From positions 1,302,001 through 1,366,000 of the forward strand of contig NZ_CP039886.1 of NCBI RefSeq assembly GCF_005221285.1: a stretch of 64,000 nt of DNA. Reading direction: 5' to 3'. Below are positions 44,846-52,777 of the stretch, piece by piece. Position 1 is the stretch's first letter, and each line of letters starts with the position of its first letter. This DNA is from Neisseria flavescens (GTDB taxonomy: Bacteria; Pseudomonadota; Gammaproteobacteria; Burkholderiales; Neisseriaceae). A model generated the notes under the pieces. The model was given only the letters and a program-made list of their open reading frames with translations. It had not been told where the DNA came from and made no database searches. The position numbers were made by a program, and so were the translations under genes.

Positions 44846-45150
44846 AACTGATCCCCTGTTCGGAAATTATGGTACTAACCAATGTGCGCACATTTAACCA
44901 TATATTTACTAGATATTACGTCATGATATATTTTTAACCCATTCCTGCCAAGCAATAGAGGCCATTCAGCCTAAAATTCCTTAGCAAATCTATTACTTTT
45001 GCATGCTTGTGTTTCTTTTTTACAAATTTCGCCAACCCAAAACAAATATTTCATATAAATATGTGTGGTATTAAAGTCATGGGGAATGGTGCAAAAAAAC
45101 ACATCTCCCTGTATGATTAGCATTTACTCAATTAGTTTCATCATTAATAT

Positions 45151-45684
45151 ATGAAGATTTTGAGCGACTTATTCGCCGTATTCTTATTTTTCATCACATA
45201 CATCATCACCAAAGACATGATTGCCGCAACAACTGTTGCGGTTATAGTCGGCATTGCCCAAGCTGCGCTGACCTTTTGGAAGCACCGCAAACTGGACACC
45301 ATGCAATGGATCAGCCTGATTTTGATTGTCTTTTTTGGCGGTGCAACGATTCTGCTGAAAGACAACCGCTTTATCATGTGGAAACCGACCGTTCTGTTTT
45401 GGATCGGCGCAATCGTCATGCTGTTCAGCCACCTTGCCGGTAAAAACGGGCTTAAAGCCGTCATGGGCAAAGAAATGCAGCTCCCCGATTTTGTATGGAC
45501 ACGCCTGACTTATGCATGGATTGGCTTCCTGATTTTTATGGGTGCGGCCAACCTCTTTGTCTTTACGTATTTTCCAGACCAATGGGTCAATTACAAACTG
45601 TTCGGCACATTGGGTTTCACAATCATTTTTTCCATCGCACAGGGTATGTATCTGATGCGTTTCCAGCCTAAGGAGGATCAATAA
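45151..45684 (+). CDS. yciB: Inner-membrane septation protein YciB (IspZ/IntA)
   Basis: 177 aa with five membrane helices (KILSDLFAVFLFFITYII; TVAVIVGIAQAALTFW; LILIVFFGGATILL; FWIGAIVMLFSHLAG; LFGTLGFTIIFSIAQGMYL). The length and the LDTMQWISLILIVFFGGATI and FKPT-like WKPTVLFW motifs are those of YciB, which interacts with cell elongation and division proteins in E. coli. It is the first gene of a tight yciB-yciI-bolA unit; its stop shares a base with the yciI start. Upstream, 305 bp separate it from divergent fimV; I recognise no signal there. Confidence 0.94.
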   Translation: MKILSDLFAVFLFFITYIITKDMIAATTVAVIVGIAQAALTFWKHRKLDTMQWISLILIVFFGGATILLKDNRFIMWKPTVLFWIGAIVMLFSHLAGKNGLKAVMGKEMQLPDFVWTRLTYAWIGFLIFMGAANLFVFTYFPDQWVNYKLFGTLGFTIIFSIAQGMYLMRFQPKEDQ

Positions 45685-45974
45685 TGGAATATTTCATGCT
45701 TTTGGCCACTGATGCCGAAGATGTCCACGAAGCACGCATGGCGGCCCGCCCTGCTCATTTGGCACGCTTGGAAGAATTGAAAGAGCAAGGCCGTCTGCTG
45801 ACTGCCGGCCCCAATCCTCTACCAGACAATCCGGAACGTGTTTCCGGCAGCCTGATTGTGGCTCAATTTGAATCTTTGGACGCTGCACAAGAATGGGCTG
45901 AACAAGACCCTTACGTTGATGCCGGCGTATACGCAGAAGTATTGATTAAACCCTTTAAAGCTGTGTTCAAATGA
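45684..45974 (+). CDS. yciI: YciI-like protein
   Basis: 96 aa, a ferredoxin-like dimeric alpha+beta fold. Family features are the YFMLLATDAEDVHEARMAARPAHLARLEEL opening, with an aspartate and a histidine in the putative active site, and AAQEWAEQDPYVDAGVYAEVLIKPFKAVF at the end. No catalytic role is firmly established for the family. It overlaps yciB by 1 bp and bolA by 4 bp, so it is translationally coupled. Confidence 0.93.
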   Translation: MEYFMLLATDAEDVHEARMAARPAHLARLEELKEQGRLLTAGPNPLPDNPERVSGSLIVAQFESLDAAQEWAEQDPYVDAGVYAEVLIKPFKAVFK

Positions 45975-46243
45975 GCAATATGCGTCAAATTATCGAGGAA
46001 CGCCTACGGACGCTTGAGCCTGAGTTCTTCGATTTTGAAGATGAAAGCCATCTGCATGCCGGCCATGCCGGTAATAAAGGCGGCGGGCATTACGCCATAG
46101 TGGTGGTCAGCAACGCATTTGAAAACATTGGCCGCCTCCAGCGACAACGTATGATTAAGCAGCTTTTACAGGACTTGTTTTCAGACGGCCTGATTCATGC
46201 ACTCAGTATCAAAGCGGCTACGCCGGACGAATACTTCCATTAA
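45971..46243 (+). CDS. bolA: BolA/IbaG-family protein
   Basis: 90 aa. The BolA fold shows ESHLHAGHAGNKGGGHYAIVVVSNAFENIGRLQRQRMIKQLLQDLF, followed by IHALSIKAATPDEY. The invariant histidine near the end of BolA proteins is contained in the IHALSIKA strand. The family partners with monothiol glutaredoxins in iron-sulfur trafficking and affects cell shape. The meningococcal counterpart sits in the same gene order. The ATG overlaps the yciI stop. Confidence 0.94.
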   Translation: MSNMRQIIEERLRTLEPEFFDFEDESHLHAGHAGNKGGGHYAIVVVSNAFENIGRLQRQRMIKQLLQDLFSDGLIHALSIKAATPDEYFH

Positions 46244-46294
46244 GATTACTGCCCAAACTTTGATTTCCAATCATTAATTTAAAAGAGAAATACG

Positions 46295-47167
46295 ATGAAA
46301 AAAACCTACTTTACTTCAGCCTTGATGCTTGCCCTGACTTCCGGCACCCTGTTTGCCCAAACTTTGGCGACCGTCAACGGTCAAGCCATCGACAGCAGCG
46401 TTATCGATGACCAAGTTGCTTCCGTACGCGCCAGCAACCCGAACGTTCAAGACACTCCTGAATTGCGTCAAATGTTGACTGAACGCCAAGTTATCAGCAC
46501 TGTTGTTACTCAAGAAGCCAAAAAATTGAAACTGGATCAAAGTGCTGAATTCAAAACAGCATTGGAACAAGCGCGTGCCGATGCCGCCAAGCAAGGCGCA
46601 GATAAAAAAGCCACATTCAAAACCGAATGGGCAGTTTTCGAAAATGATTTGTTAGGCCAAGCTTTCGCGGCGCATATCGTCCGTCAATATCCTGTTCAAG
46701 AAAAAGATGTCAAAGCCGCTTACAACGACTTCAGCAACTTCTATAAAGGTACTCAGGAAGTCCAACTGGGCGAAATCGTGACCGACAGCAGCAGCAATGC
46801 CCAAAAAGCCATTGCCGATTTGGATGCGAAAAAAAGCTTTGTTTCGGTATTGAACCAATACTCAATTGACGAAGCGGCCAAAAAAGCCGGCGGCATCCCT
46901 AAAGCTTATGTTCCGCTTAAAGATTTACAAGAATCAGCGCCTCCGCTTTACGCTGCTGTCAAAGACCTGAAAAAAGGTGCGCACACTAAAACGCCGCTGC
47001 AAAACGGTAATTTGTACGCCGTTTTCTACGTCAATGACCGCCGTAACGTTACCGTACCTTCTTACGAAACCGCTAAAAACGAGATTGGCAGCGACTTACA
47101 GGCAGCCCGTGTTGATGCGGCCATTCAATCATTGCTGAAAAAAGCCAGCATCAAAGTCAACAAATAA
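46295..47167 (+). CDS. Periplasmic parvulin-type peptidyl-prolyl isomerase
   Basis: 290 aa. A Sec signal peptide (MLALTSGTLFA) precedes a SurA-N-like helical domain (residues ~25-135). The parvulin domain begins at EVQLGEIVTDSSSNAQKAIADL and includes the substrate-pocket stretch LNQYSIDEAAKKAGGIPKAYVPLKDL. It assists folding of outer-membrane and secreted proteins in the periplasm. AAGAGAAATACG provides the ribosome-binding site. A second, more divergent paralogue follows 44 bp later, a tandem pair also seen in meningococcus by my recollection. Confidence 0.9.
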   Translation: MKKTYFTSALMLALTSGTLFAQTLATVNGQAIDSSVIDDQVASVRASNPNVQDTPELRQMLTERQVISTVVTQEAKKLKLDQSAEFKTALEQARADAAKQGADKKATFKTEWAVFENDLLGQAFAAHIVRQYPVQEKDVKAAYNDFSNFYKGTQEVQLGEIVTDSSSNAQKAIADLDAKKSFVSVLNQYSIDEAAKKAGGIPKAYVPLKDLQESAPPLYAAVKDLKKGAHTKTPLQNGNLYAVFYVNDRRNVTVPSYETAKNEIGSDLQAARVDAAIQSLLKKASIKVNK

Positions 47168-47211
47168 TATAACGTGCCCGCCGTGATAACGGCGGGCAAT
47201 AAGGAACTCAC

Positions 47212-47976
47212 ATGAACATCAAGCCCAAAACTGCCGTTTTGGCTATCCTCACTCTATCAACCGTCGGCTTGGCAACCGCTAAAGCACCTGAAATCGATCC
47301 TGCCCGTATCGACAGCATGGTCGCCGAAGTATTGAGACAAGCCGATCAACATCCCAACCAGACTGCCAAACCCGATGGTCAGGCAATCCGCAAAGATGTG
47401 GTTACACGTTTGCAGACTTTGGAAGTTTTGAAAAATGAAGCCATCAAGGCTGGTTTGGACAAAGATGCAGAAGTGCAGAATCAGTTTAAAAACGTTGAAG
47501 CTGAGTTTTATGCCAACCAATACGCTGCTTATTTAGAACGCCAAACTGCGGTTGACGATGCCGAGTTGCGCCGTTTCTACGACCAGCAAACACGCATTAT
47601 CAAGCTGCAACAAGTCAGCTTTGCTTCAGCCGAAGAAGTACGCGCAGCGCAAGAACTGCTGCTCAAAGGCTTGTCATTTGAAGAGCTGATGAAACGCTAT
47701 CCCAACCCCGAACAAGAGTTCGACGGCTTCATCTCTCCGCAGCAGCTTCCGCCTCAACTGGCTACCGCTTTTGCCGACATGAACCGAGGCGATGTAACGC
47801 ATGAGCCGATTCAAATGGAAAACCGTTTTTATCTGTTTAAACTCAGTGCCGTAGAGCGTAATCCTAATGCCGAACCTTTCGAACTGGTGCGTAATCAGAT
47901 TGCCCAAGCTGTCAAACGACAAAAAGTCGAGAATCAGATCGAACGTATCTTGAAAGAAAACGGCATTAATCCGTAA
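47212..47976 (+). CDS. Parvulin-like periplasmic chaperone (second copy)
   Basis: 254 aa. A signal peptide (LAILTLSTVGLATA) is followed by a helical SurA-N-like domain rich in glutamine/glutamate, then a weak parvulin domain (IIKLQQVSFASAEEVRAAQELLLKGLSFEELMKRYPNPEQEFDGFISPQQLPPQ). The prolyl-isomerase residues are less conserved than in the upstream gene, so chaperone activity without isomerase activity is possible. It is separated by a short inverted repeat (GCCCGCCGTGATAACGGCGGGC, 47174-47195) that may attenuate between the two. Confidence 0.85.
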   Translation: MNIKPKTAVLAILTLSTVGLATAKAPEIDPARIDSMVAEVLRQADQHPNQTAKPDGQAIRKDVVTRLQTLEVLKNEAIKAGLDKDAEVQNQFKNVEAEFYANQYAAYLERQTAVDDAELRRFYDQQTRIIKLQQVSFASAEEVRAAQELLLKGLSFEELMKRYPNPEQEFDGFISPQQLPPQLATAFADMNRGDVTHEPIQMENRFYLFKLSAVERNPNAEPFELVRNQIAQAVKRQKVENQIERILKENGINP

Positions 47977-48072
47977 ATTGATTCAATGGTTTCAGGTCGT
48001 CTGAAACTATATTTGAACCCAGAGGGCGTATCTTACGCCCTTTTTTACAACTCCTTTTATTCACACAAGATT

Positions 48073-48534
48073 ATGCGCGCTGTTATCCAAAAAGTTACCC
48101 AAGCCAAAGTTGACGTTTTGTCCGAAGATTCCCACGAAACCTGCGGCGAAATCAACAACGGATTTATGATATTGCTCGGCGTTACCCACACCGATACAGA
48201 AGCGGACGCCAAATACATTGCGGATAAAACCGCCAACCTGCGTATCTTTGAAGACGAAAACGGCAAATTAAATTTATCGCTCAAAGATGTCGGCGGCTCG
48301 ATATTACTGGTTTCCCAGTTTACCCTTTACGCCGATACACGCAGCGGCCGCCGCCCTTCTTTCTCCAATGCCGCGCCCGCAGAACAAGCGGATAAGCTTT
48401 ATCAATACACCGCACAACTTCTACGCGAACATGGCTTGACTGTCGAAACCGGCAGATTCCAAACCCATATGCAGGTCTCCCTTTGCAATGACGGGCCGGT
48501 TACCTTATTGCTCGATTCACAAAAAACATTCTAA
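48073..48534 (+). CDS. dtd: D-aminoacyl-tRNA deacylase
   Basis: 153 aa from the ATG at 48073 (MRAVIQKVTQAKV), the family's start; the longer frame begins in a DUS-containing leader. It hydrolyses D-amino acids from mischarged tRNA. The chiral-proofreading motif is GGSILLVSQFTLYADT (near residue 75, containing the SQ pair), and the C-terminal GRFQTHMQVSLCNDGPVTLLLD carries the GP motif. A variant uptake sequence (AGGTCGTCTGAA) lies about 75 bp upstream. Confidence 0.97.
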   Translation: MRAVIQKVTQAKVDVLSEDSHETCGEINNGFMILLGVTHTDTEADAKYIADKTANLRIFEDENGKLNLSLKDVGGSILLVSQFTLYADTRSGRRPSFSNAAPAEQADKLYQYTAQLLREHGLTVETGRFQTHMQVSLCNDGPVTLLLDSQKTF

Positions 48535-48542
48535 ATCCCATC

Positions 48543-48577
48543 AAAAAAGGCCGTCTGAAATATTTCAGACGGCCTTT
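48543..48577. terminator. Bidirectional DUS-pair terminator (dtd / gntK)
   Basis: AAAAAAGGCCGTCTGAAA / TTTCAGACGGCCTTT with a 3-nt loop, between convergent genes. Confidence 0.88.
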
Positions 48578-48593
48578 CCATTTCCGATCATTA

Positions 48594-49112
48594 CTAAATC
48601 AAGCCTTGCGCTTTCACCCAGTTCACAATATCTGCCTCAACGGCTTCAGGCGAACCCGGATTATCGATTTTGACACCGTATTCATCAGCACCCAGCTCTT
48701 CCAAAATCTCCAGCTGCGAATCCAGCATTCCGGCTTTCATATAATGCCCCTGACGCGACAGCATACGCTCAAGATTGATTGCTTGAGGCGGGGTCAAATG
48801 GATAAAAGCCACCTTCCCTTCTGCGCCACGCAGAATATCACGGTATTGGCGTTTGAGTGCGGAACAAGTAACGATGGAATATTTTTCCCCATTTTTTGCC
48901 TGCTCCGTCATCCAGTCACGCAAATTGCCCAGCCATGGGTAACGGTCTTCATCCGTCAACGGAATACCGGCACCCATCTTGTCGCGGTTGGCTTGGGTAT
49001 GAAAATCATCGCCTTCGGCATACGGGCATTGGTTGAAATGTTTTTGCAAAGACAGCGCGGCAGTGGTTTTACCGCAACCGCACACGCCCATCATGACAAA
49101 ATGTGTCGTCAT
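48594..49112 (-). CDS. gntK: Gluconokinase
   Basis: 172 aa. P-loop GVCGCGKTTAA lies at residues ~8-18, with DDFHTQANRDKMGAGIPLTDEDRYPWL and CSALKRQYRDILRG blocks of the thermoresistant gluconokinase family. It phosphorylates gluconate to 6-phosphogluconate, feeding the Entner-Doudoroff or pentose phosphate route. It follows a GntP permease on the same strand (90 bp), forming a gluconate utilisation unit. Confidence 0.96.
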   Translation of the reverse strand: MTTHFVMMGVCGCGKTTAALSLQKHFNQCPYAEGDDFHTQANRDKMGAGIPLTDEDRYPWLGNLRDWMTEQAKNGEKYSIVTCSALKRQYRDILRGAEGKVAFIHLTPPQAINLERMLSRQGHYMKAGMLDSQLEILEELGADEYGVKIDNPGSPEAVEADIVNWVKAQGLI

Positions 49113-49202
49113 TTTTCTACTCCTTGTTTATCTAGATTTTAACGGTATTTAAAAACGGGCGGATTGCGTTATCTCAAAAACACTATCCGCCCGTTCTTCC
49201 GA

Positions 49203-50588
49203 TTAAACCAAAACAAACAACACTGACGACAAAGCAAAACCGATGAGTGCGATAAGTGTTTGGTTGACCGTCCATGTCTTCAAGGTCGTCGGCACATCCA
49301 TATTCAACAGGCGGCCAACAAGCCAGAAACCGGAGTCGTTAAAGTGGCTGCAACCAACGGAACCTGCCGCTGTAGCCAATACCATGCAAGTAATCTGCCA
49401 ATCGCTGAAACCTGCCGCCGCAACGGCTGGTGCCATCAACGCAGCAGCGGTAGTCAATGCAACGGTCGCAGAACCTTGCGCAATACGCAAGGCCAAAGCC
49501 ACCAAGAAACAACCCAGCAAAACAGGAATACCCAAGTCTGCCATGCTGTCTGCCAAAGCCTTACCGATACCGGAGGCACGCAACACGCCGCCAAACATAC
49601 CACCCGCACCGGTAATCAAAATGACCGAGCAAACCGGACCCAATGCGCCATCGATGGTTTTCTCCAATGCGCTGGCTTTTTCACCACGTTTGCCACCCAA
49701 TACATACAGGGCTACCAAAACAGAAATCAGCAAAGCAATCGGTGTCGAACCAATCATGCGACCAAATTGCACCCAACCTTCATCTGCGCTGACGACTTTC
49801 TCACTGATTAAAGTAGACAAACCGGTATTCAAGAAAATTAACAGCATAGGAATCAGCATAATACCAACAACGGTAGATGCTTTTGCAGGCGCTTTCGGTT
49901 GGTCGTTATCTTGCATACCGCCACTGATCAGATCAGGAACGGGCACATGAATGCTGCGACCCAAAACTTTACCCAATAAATAGCCGCTGAAATACCAAGT
50001 AATCAAGGTAACAGGCAAACCTAAAATCAGCAGTTGGCCAATATTTGCACCATAAAACTCAGAAGCAGCAATCGGGCCGGGATGAGGCGGCAGGAAGACG
50101 TGCATGACCGAAAACGCGCCAATAGACGCCATCGCGTATGGCAGAACTGTCTGCTTCATACGGCGTGCCGTTGCAAACACAATCGGCAACATCACCACTA
50201 AGCCGGCATCAAAGAAAATCGGGAAACCAAAAATCAAAGAAGCCACGCCTAAAGCAAATGGCGCACGATTCTCACCGAAAATCCGAATCAGCGCATCTGC
50301 CAAAGACTGAGCACCGCCGGAAGTTTCCACCAAACGGCCGAGCATTGCGCCCAAACCGACCAACAACGCCACGCTGCCGAGCGTACCACCGAAGTTTTTA
50401 ACCAATACATCATTAACAATGCTGCCCATAGGCAGACCTGTTACGATGGCGGTCAGCAAGCTGACCAATACCAACGTCAGCAAGGCATGAACACGCAGTT
50501 TTACAATCAAAACCAAGATCAGTAAAATCGCTGCCGCAGCGATACCGAGCAAGGTACCGGCACTCAGCGTTTGAGTCCATCCATCCAT
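49203..50588 (-). CDS. Gluconate:H+ symporter, GntP family
   Basis: 461 aa with about twelve membrane helices. The sequences LLVGLGAMLGRLVETSGGAQSLADAL, VFLPPHPGPIAASEFYGANIG and AGSVGCSHFNDSGFWLVGRLLNM are characteristic of GntP/GntT symporters. It imports gluconate with protons for the adjacent gluconokinase; other sugar acids are possible. GntR-type regulation is not visible in this window. Confidence 0.94.
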   Translation of the reverse strand: MDGWTQTLSAGTLLGIAAAAILLILVLIVKLRVHALLTLVLVSLLTAIVTGLPMGSIVNDVLVKNFGGTLGSVALLVGLGAMLGRLVETSGGAQSLADALIRIFGENRAPFALGVASLIFGFPIFFDAGLVVMLPIVFATARRMKQTVLPYAMASIGAFSVMHVFLPPHPGPIAASEFYGANIGQLLILGLPVTLITWYFSGYLLGKVLGRSIHVPVPDLISGGMQDNDQPKAPAKASTVVGIMLIPMLLIFLNTGLSTLISEKVVSADEGWVQFGRMIGSTPIALLISVLVALYVLGGKRGEKASALEKTIDGALGPVCSVILITGAGGMFGGVLRASGIGKALADSMADLGIPVLLGCFLVALALRIAQGSATVALTTAAALMAPAVAAAGFSDWQITCMVLATAAGSVGCSHFNDSGFWLVGRLLNMDVPTTLKTWTVNQTLIALIGFALSSVLFVLV

Positions 50589-50949
50589 TTTGAAGCCTTT
50601 CTCTGTAAGAAAAATACAAATTTATTAATGTTTCTTAACACATATGGATACGATAACACATTTTTACACAGAATCATACGGCTGGATTTAGTCAAAATAT
50701 AAACTTCTCTTTTTCAAAACCCTTTTGCCAGATGCTTGATAACTAAGAATAGCAAAGAAAAAACAAGGACAATAAAAAGGCCGTCTGAAACGTAGTTAAT
50801 TTTCAGAAGGCCTGACATCATGCTTTTTAATAAAATAGAAACGAATCTTTTTTCAATTACCTAAAATTAAGATTCTCGATTTTTTGAAAACTTTTTAGAT
50901 GAATTATTCTTGATCCCGATATAGAATTCGTCATCAATTCTATTTTGAT
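50589..50949. other. Gene-free AT-rich stretch between GntP and the accessory patch
   Basis: No reading frame of note. It holds an imperfect DUS pair at 50775-50812 (right arm TTCAGAAGGCC, one mismatch). To the right of that, on the minus strand, an in-frame continuation of ~24 codons past the stop of the gene at 50950 has no recognisable homology. Confidence 0.5.
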
Positions 50950-51660
50950 TCAATAAAATTTTTTAACATACGGAATAACCTTCGTAGAGTCAATTGAAAT
51001 TAAAAATGAAACTATCTCATGGTAAATATAAGAAGTTTCATTAAAATCTTTTAGCTTCCTAATTAATAGAGTTTCAATTGAATTTGATTTATAACCCTTC
51101 TCTTTTAAAGCATATAAAATCCATGATAATATCTTAGGATTTTTTTTATTTAAATTTCTGATTAGGTAGTCTTTTATATATTCCCTTTCTGGAAGATATA
51201 CAGAACTAAATGCAACAGAAATAATAATAGAATACTTATTTAAACTCCATATCAAATCTATATATTTTTCTATGTTAGAAAACGCTTTTTCTCCTAAATT
51301 GTAATCACGAAATAGGTATCCTAATGATGAAATTGCAGATGATTTAACTCTTATACTTTTATCATTGTGTATAAAGCAAATTAATATTGATAGAATTTCT
51401 TTAAGTTGAATGTCATTAAGTTTGATTTGAAACTGGCCTAAAATAAATATTGCAATTTCTCTATGTCGACTACATCTGCTTGTTAATAGTATATTTTTAA
51501 TATTATCTTTAATTTCACTATACTCATAAAATTGTAACCTTTTTGCTGCTTCATATTGAAAAACAGTATTTGAATTAAGTATTTTTTCGAATAATTCCTT
51601 AATTGATAATTGCTTACATACTAAAAAAGCATCAAAACTTGAAATTTTTTTGCCTGCCAT
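50950..51660 (-). CDS. HEAT-repeat-like protein, candidate orphan immunity protein
   Basis: 236 aa, not recognised at family level. It is all-helical with HEAT/ARM-type pairs (HREIAIFILGQFQIKLND; DKSIRVKSSAISSLGYLFRDYN; NKKNPKILSWILYALKEKGYKSNS). The gene is markedly AT-rich, and its lysine/isoleucine/asparagine-rich composition differs from all its neighbours, which points to recent acquisition. It has no signal peptide and would be cytoplasmic. One base upstream of its ATG ends the 50-codon open frame at 51662-51814, the arrangement of a polymorphic toxin C-terminus followed by its immunity gene. That role is inference from layout, composition and size. Confidence 0.6.
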   Translation of the reverse strand: MAGKKISSFDAFLVCKQLSIKELFEKILNSNTVFQYEAAKRLQFYEYSEIKDNIKNILLTSRCSRHREIAIFILGQFQIKLNDIQLKEILSILICFIHNDKSIRVKSSAISSLGYLFRDYNLGEKAFSNIEKYIDLIWSLNKYSIIISVAFSSVYLPEREYIKDYLIRNLNKKNPKILSWILYALKEKGYKSNSIETLLIRKLKDFNETSYIYHEIVSFLISIDSTKVIPYVKKFY

Positions 51661-51661
51661 A

Positions 51662-51814
51662 TCATTTTTTCCTATTGTTACATTTATCTTTGGAATGTCT
51701 TGAGTGGCGACTTATACCTTGGTAAAAATCACCCCATTTCCCAAACGTGATTTCGCCGGTTTGGCAATCATCTTCAGAGTAACAACCTATTGAGGCATCA
51801 GGGACTGTTACACA
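51662..51814 (-). pseudogene. C-terminal fragment of an unidentified, probably toxin-like, protein
   Basis: A 50-codon frame without a start codon, cut off upstream by a stop. Its residues are CVTVPDASIGCYSEDDCQ then TGEITFGKWGDFYQGIS then RHSRHSKDKCNNRKK. The TGA is one base before the ATG of the HEAT-like gene. A cysteine-, histidine- and lysine-rich tail ending exactly at the start of an AT-rich putative immunity gene resembles the last part of a contact-dependent or Maf-type toxin whose body was replaced. No homologue is recalled with certainty. Confidence 0.45.
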
Positions 51815-51915
51815 TTACTGCTTCGATTTCGGCAAAATCCTCGGTCGAAATTTTTAGTCACATCAAAAGATTTGGTGCTGTAACGTTTTTGTACGATTTC
51901 CCGAATATTCATCAT
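51813..51915 (-). pseudogene. Frameshifted 5' stub of a nitroreductase gene (NfsB-type)
   Basis: From ATG 51915 the frame reads MMNIREIVQKRYSTKSFDVT, closely matching the N-terminus of neisserial NAD(P)H nitroreductases. After the next lysine the homology continues one frame over as KISTEDFAEIEAVM, showing loss of one base in the A-run near 51850. Homology then stops at about 51813, where the toxin-like fragment starts. The rest of the nitroreductase is absent from the window. This looks like a gene interrupted by the accessory cassette. Confidence 0.72.
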
Positions 51916-51947
51916 ACTTTTTCTTAAAAACCGAAGTGCTATGATAC

Positions 51948-51982
51948 AAAGGCCGTCTGAAAAATTCTTCAGACGGCCTTTA
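51948..51982. terminator. DUS-pair terminator after tatC
   Basis: AAAGGCCGTCTGAA / TTCAGACGGCCTTT, ending 4 bp before the tatC stop on the minus strand. Confidence 0.85.
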
Positions 51983-51985
51983 TTC

Positions 51986-52774
51986 TTAAACTTCTGCCGG
52001 TGGTTGCGGTGTATCTTCATCTTCCTGCTGCGTTTTCACTTTGGCAAAGCGGCTGAACCAAATGCCTGCTTCATAGAGCAGAATCAGTGGGACAGCAAGC
52101 AGGGTTTGGGAAATCACATCAGGCGGCGTGATGATTGCGGCTACGACAAACGCACCGACAATCACATACGGACGCGCATTCTTAAGCTGTGCAGTCGAAA
52201 CAATGCCCATTTTTGCAAGCAACACCACAACGACGGGAACTTCAAACGTTGTACCGAATGCCACAAACATGCCCAAAATAAAGGACAGGTATTTGTCGAT
52301 GTCGGTTGCCATATTGACACCGACAGGAGTTACCCCGGCCAAGAATTTGAAAATCACTGGGAATACCAAAAAATAGGCAAACGCCATCCCAACGAAGAAA
52401 AGCGTCACGCTGGACAACACCAGCGGCGTAATCAAACGTTTTTCGTTTTGGTATAAGGCAGGAGCGACAAACGCCCAAACTTGATACAGCGTGTGCGGCA
52501 ACGACAGCAGAAACGCTGCCATCAGAGTAACCTTGACCGGCACAAAAAACGGCGCGATCACATCGGTCGCAATCATGCTGGTATCTTTAGGCAGATTGGC
52601 CATTAATGGTTCGGCAACAAAGGTATAGAGCTGCTGGGCAAACGGCATCATACCCAAAAAGCAGACGACGATACCGATGACGATCCACATCATGCGGCGG
52701 CGCAGCTCGAGCAGATGCTCGATAAGCGGTTGGACGAGTTGTTCGTGTTGAGTTTCGGACACCGGTTGACTCAC
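51986..52774 (-). CDS. tatC: Sec-independent translocase subunit TatC
   Basis: 262 aa with six membrane helices. The N-terminal LVQPLIEHLLELRRRMMWI is the conserved cytoplasmic signal-binding segment with its glutamate. The periplasmic loop and VIVGAFVVAAIITPPDVISQTLLAVPLILLYEAGI at the C-terminus match the family. It recognises twin-arginine signals such as that of NosZ in this window. It starts 3 bp after tatB and closes the hisE-hinT-tatA-tatB-tatC run. Confidence 0.96.
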   Translation of the reverse strand: MSQPVSETQHEQLVQPLIEHLLELRRRMMWIVIGIVVCFLGMMPFAQQLYTFVAEPLMANLPKDTSMIATDVIAPFFVPVKVTLMAAFLLSLPHTLYQVWAFVAPALYQNEKRLITPLVLSSVTLFFVGMAFAYFLVFPVIFKFLAGVTPVGVNMATDIDKYLSFILGMFVAFGTTFEVPVVVVLLAKMGIVSTAQLKNARPYVIVGAFVVAAIITPPDVISQTLLAVPLILLYEAGIWFSRFAKVKTQQEDEDTPQPPAEV

Positions 52775-52777
52775 TTT

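Noticed and set aside
50821..50949. Downstream in-frame continuation past the stop of the HEAT-like gene
   Set aside because: Only ~24 codons with no homology and no frameshift signal; most likely chance.
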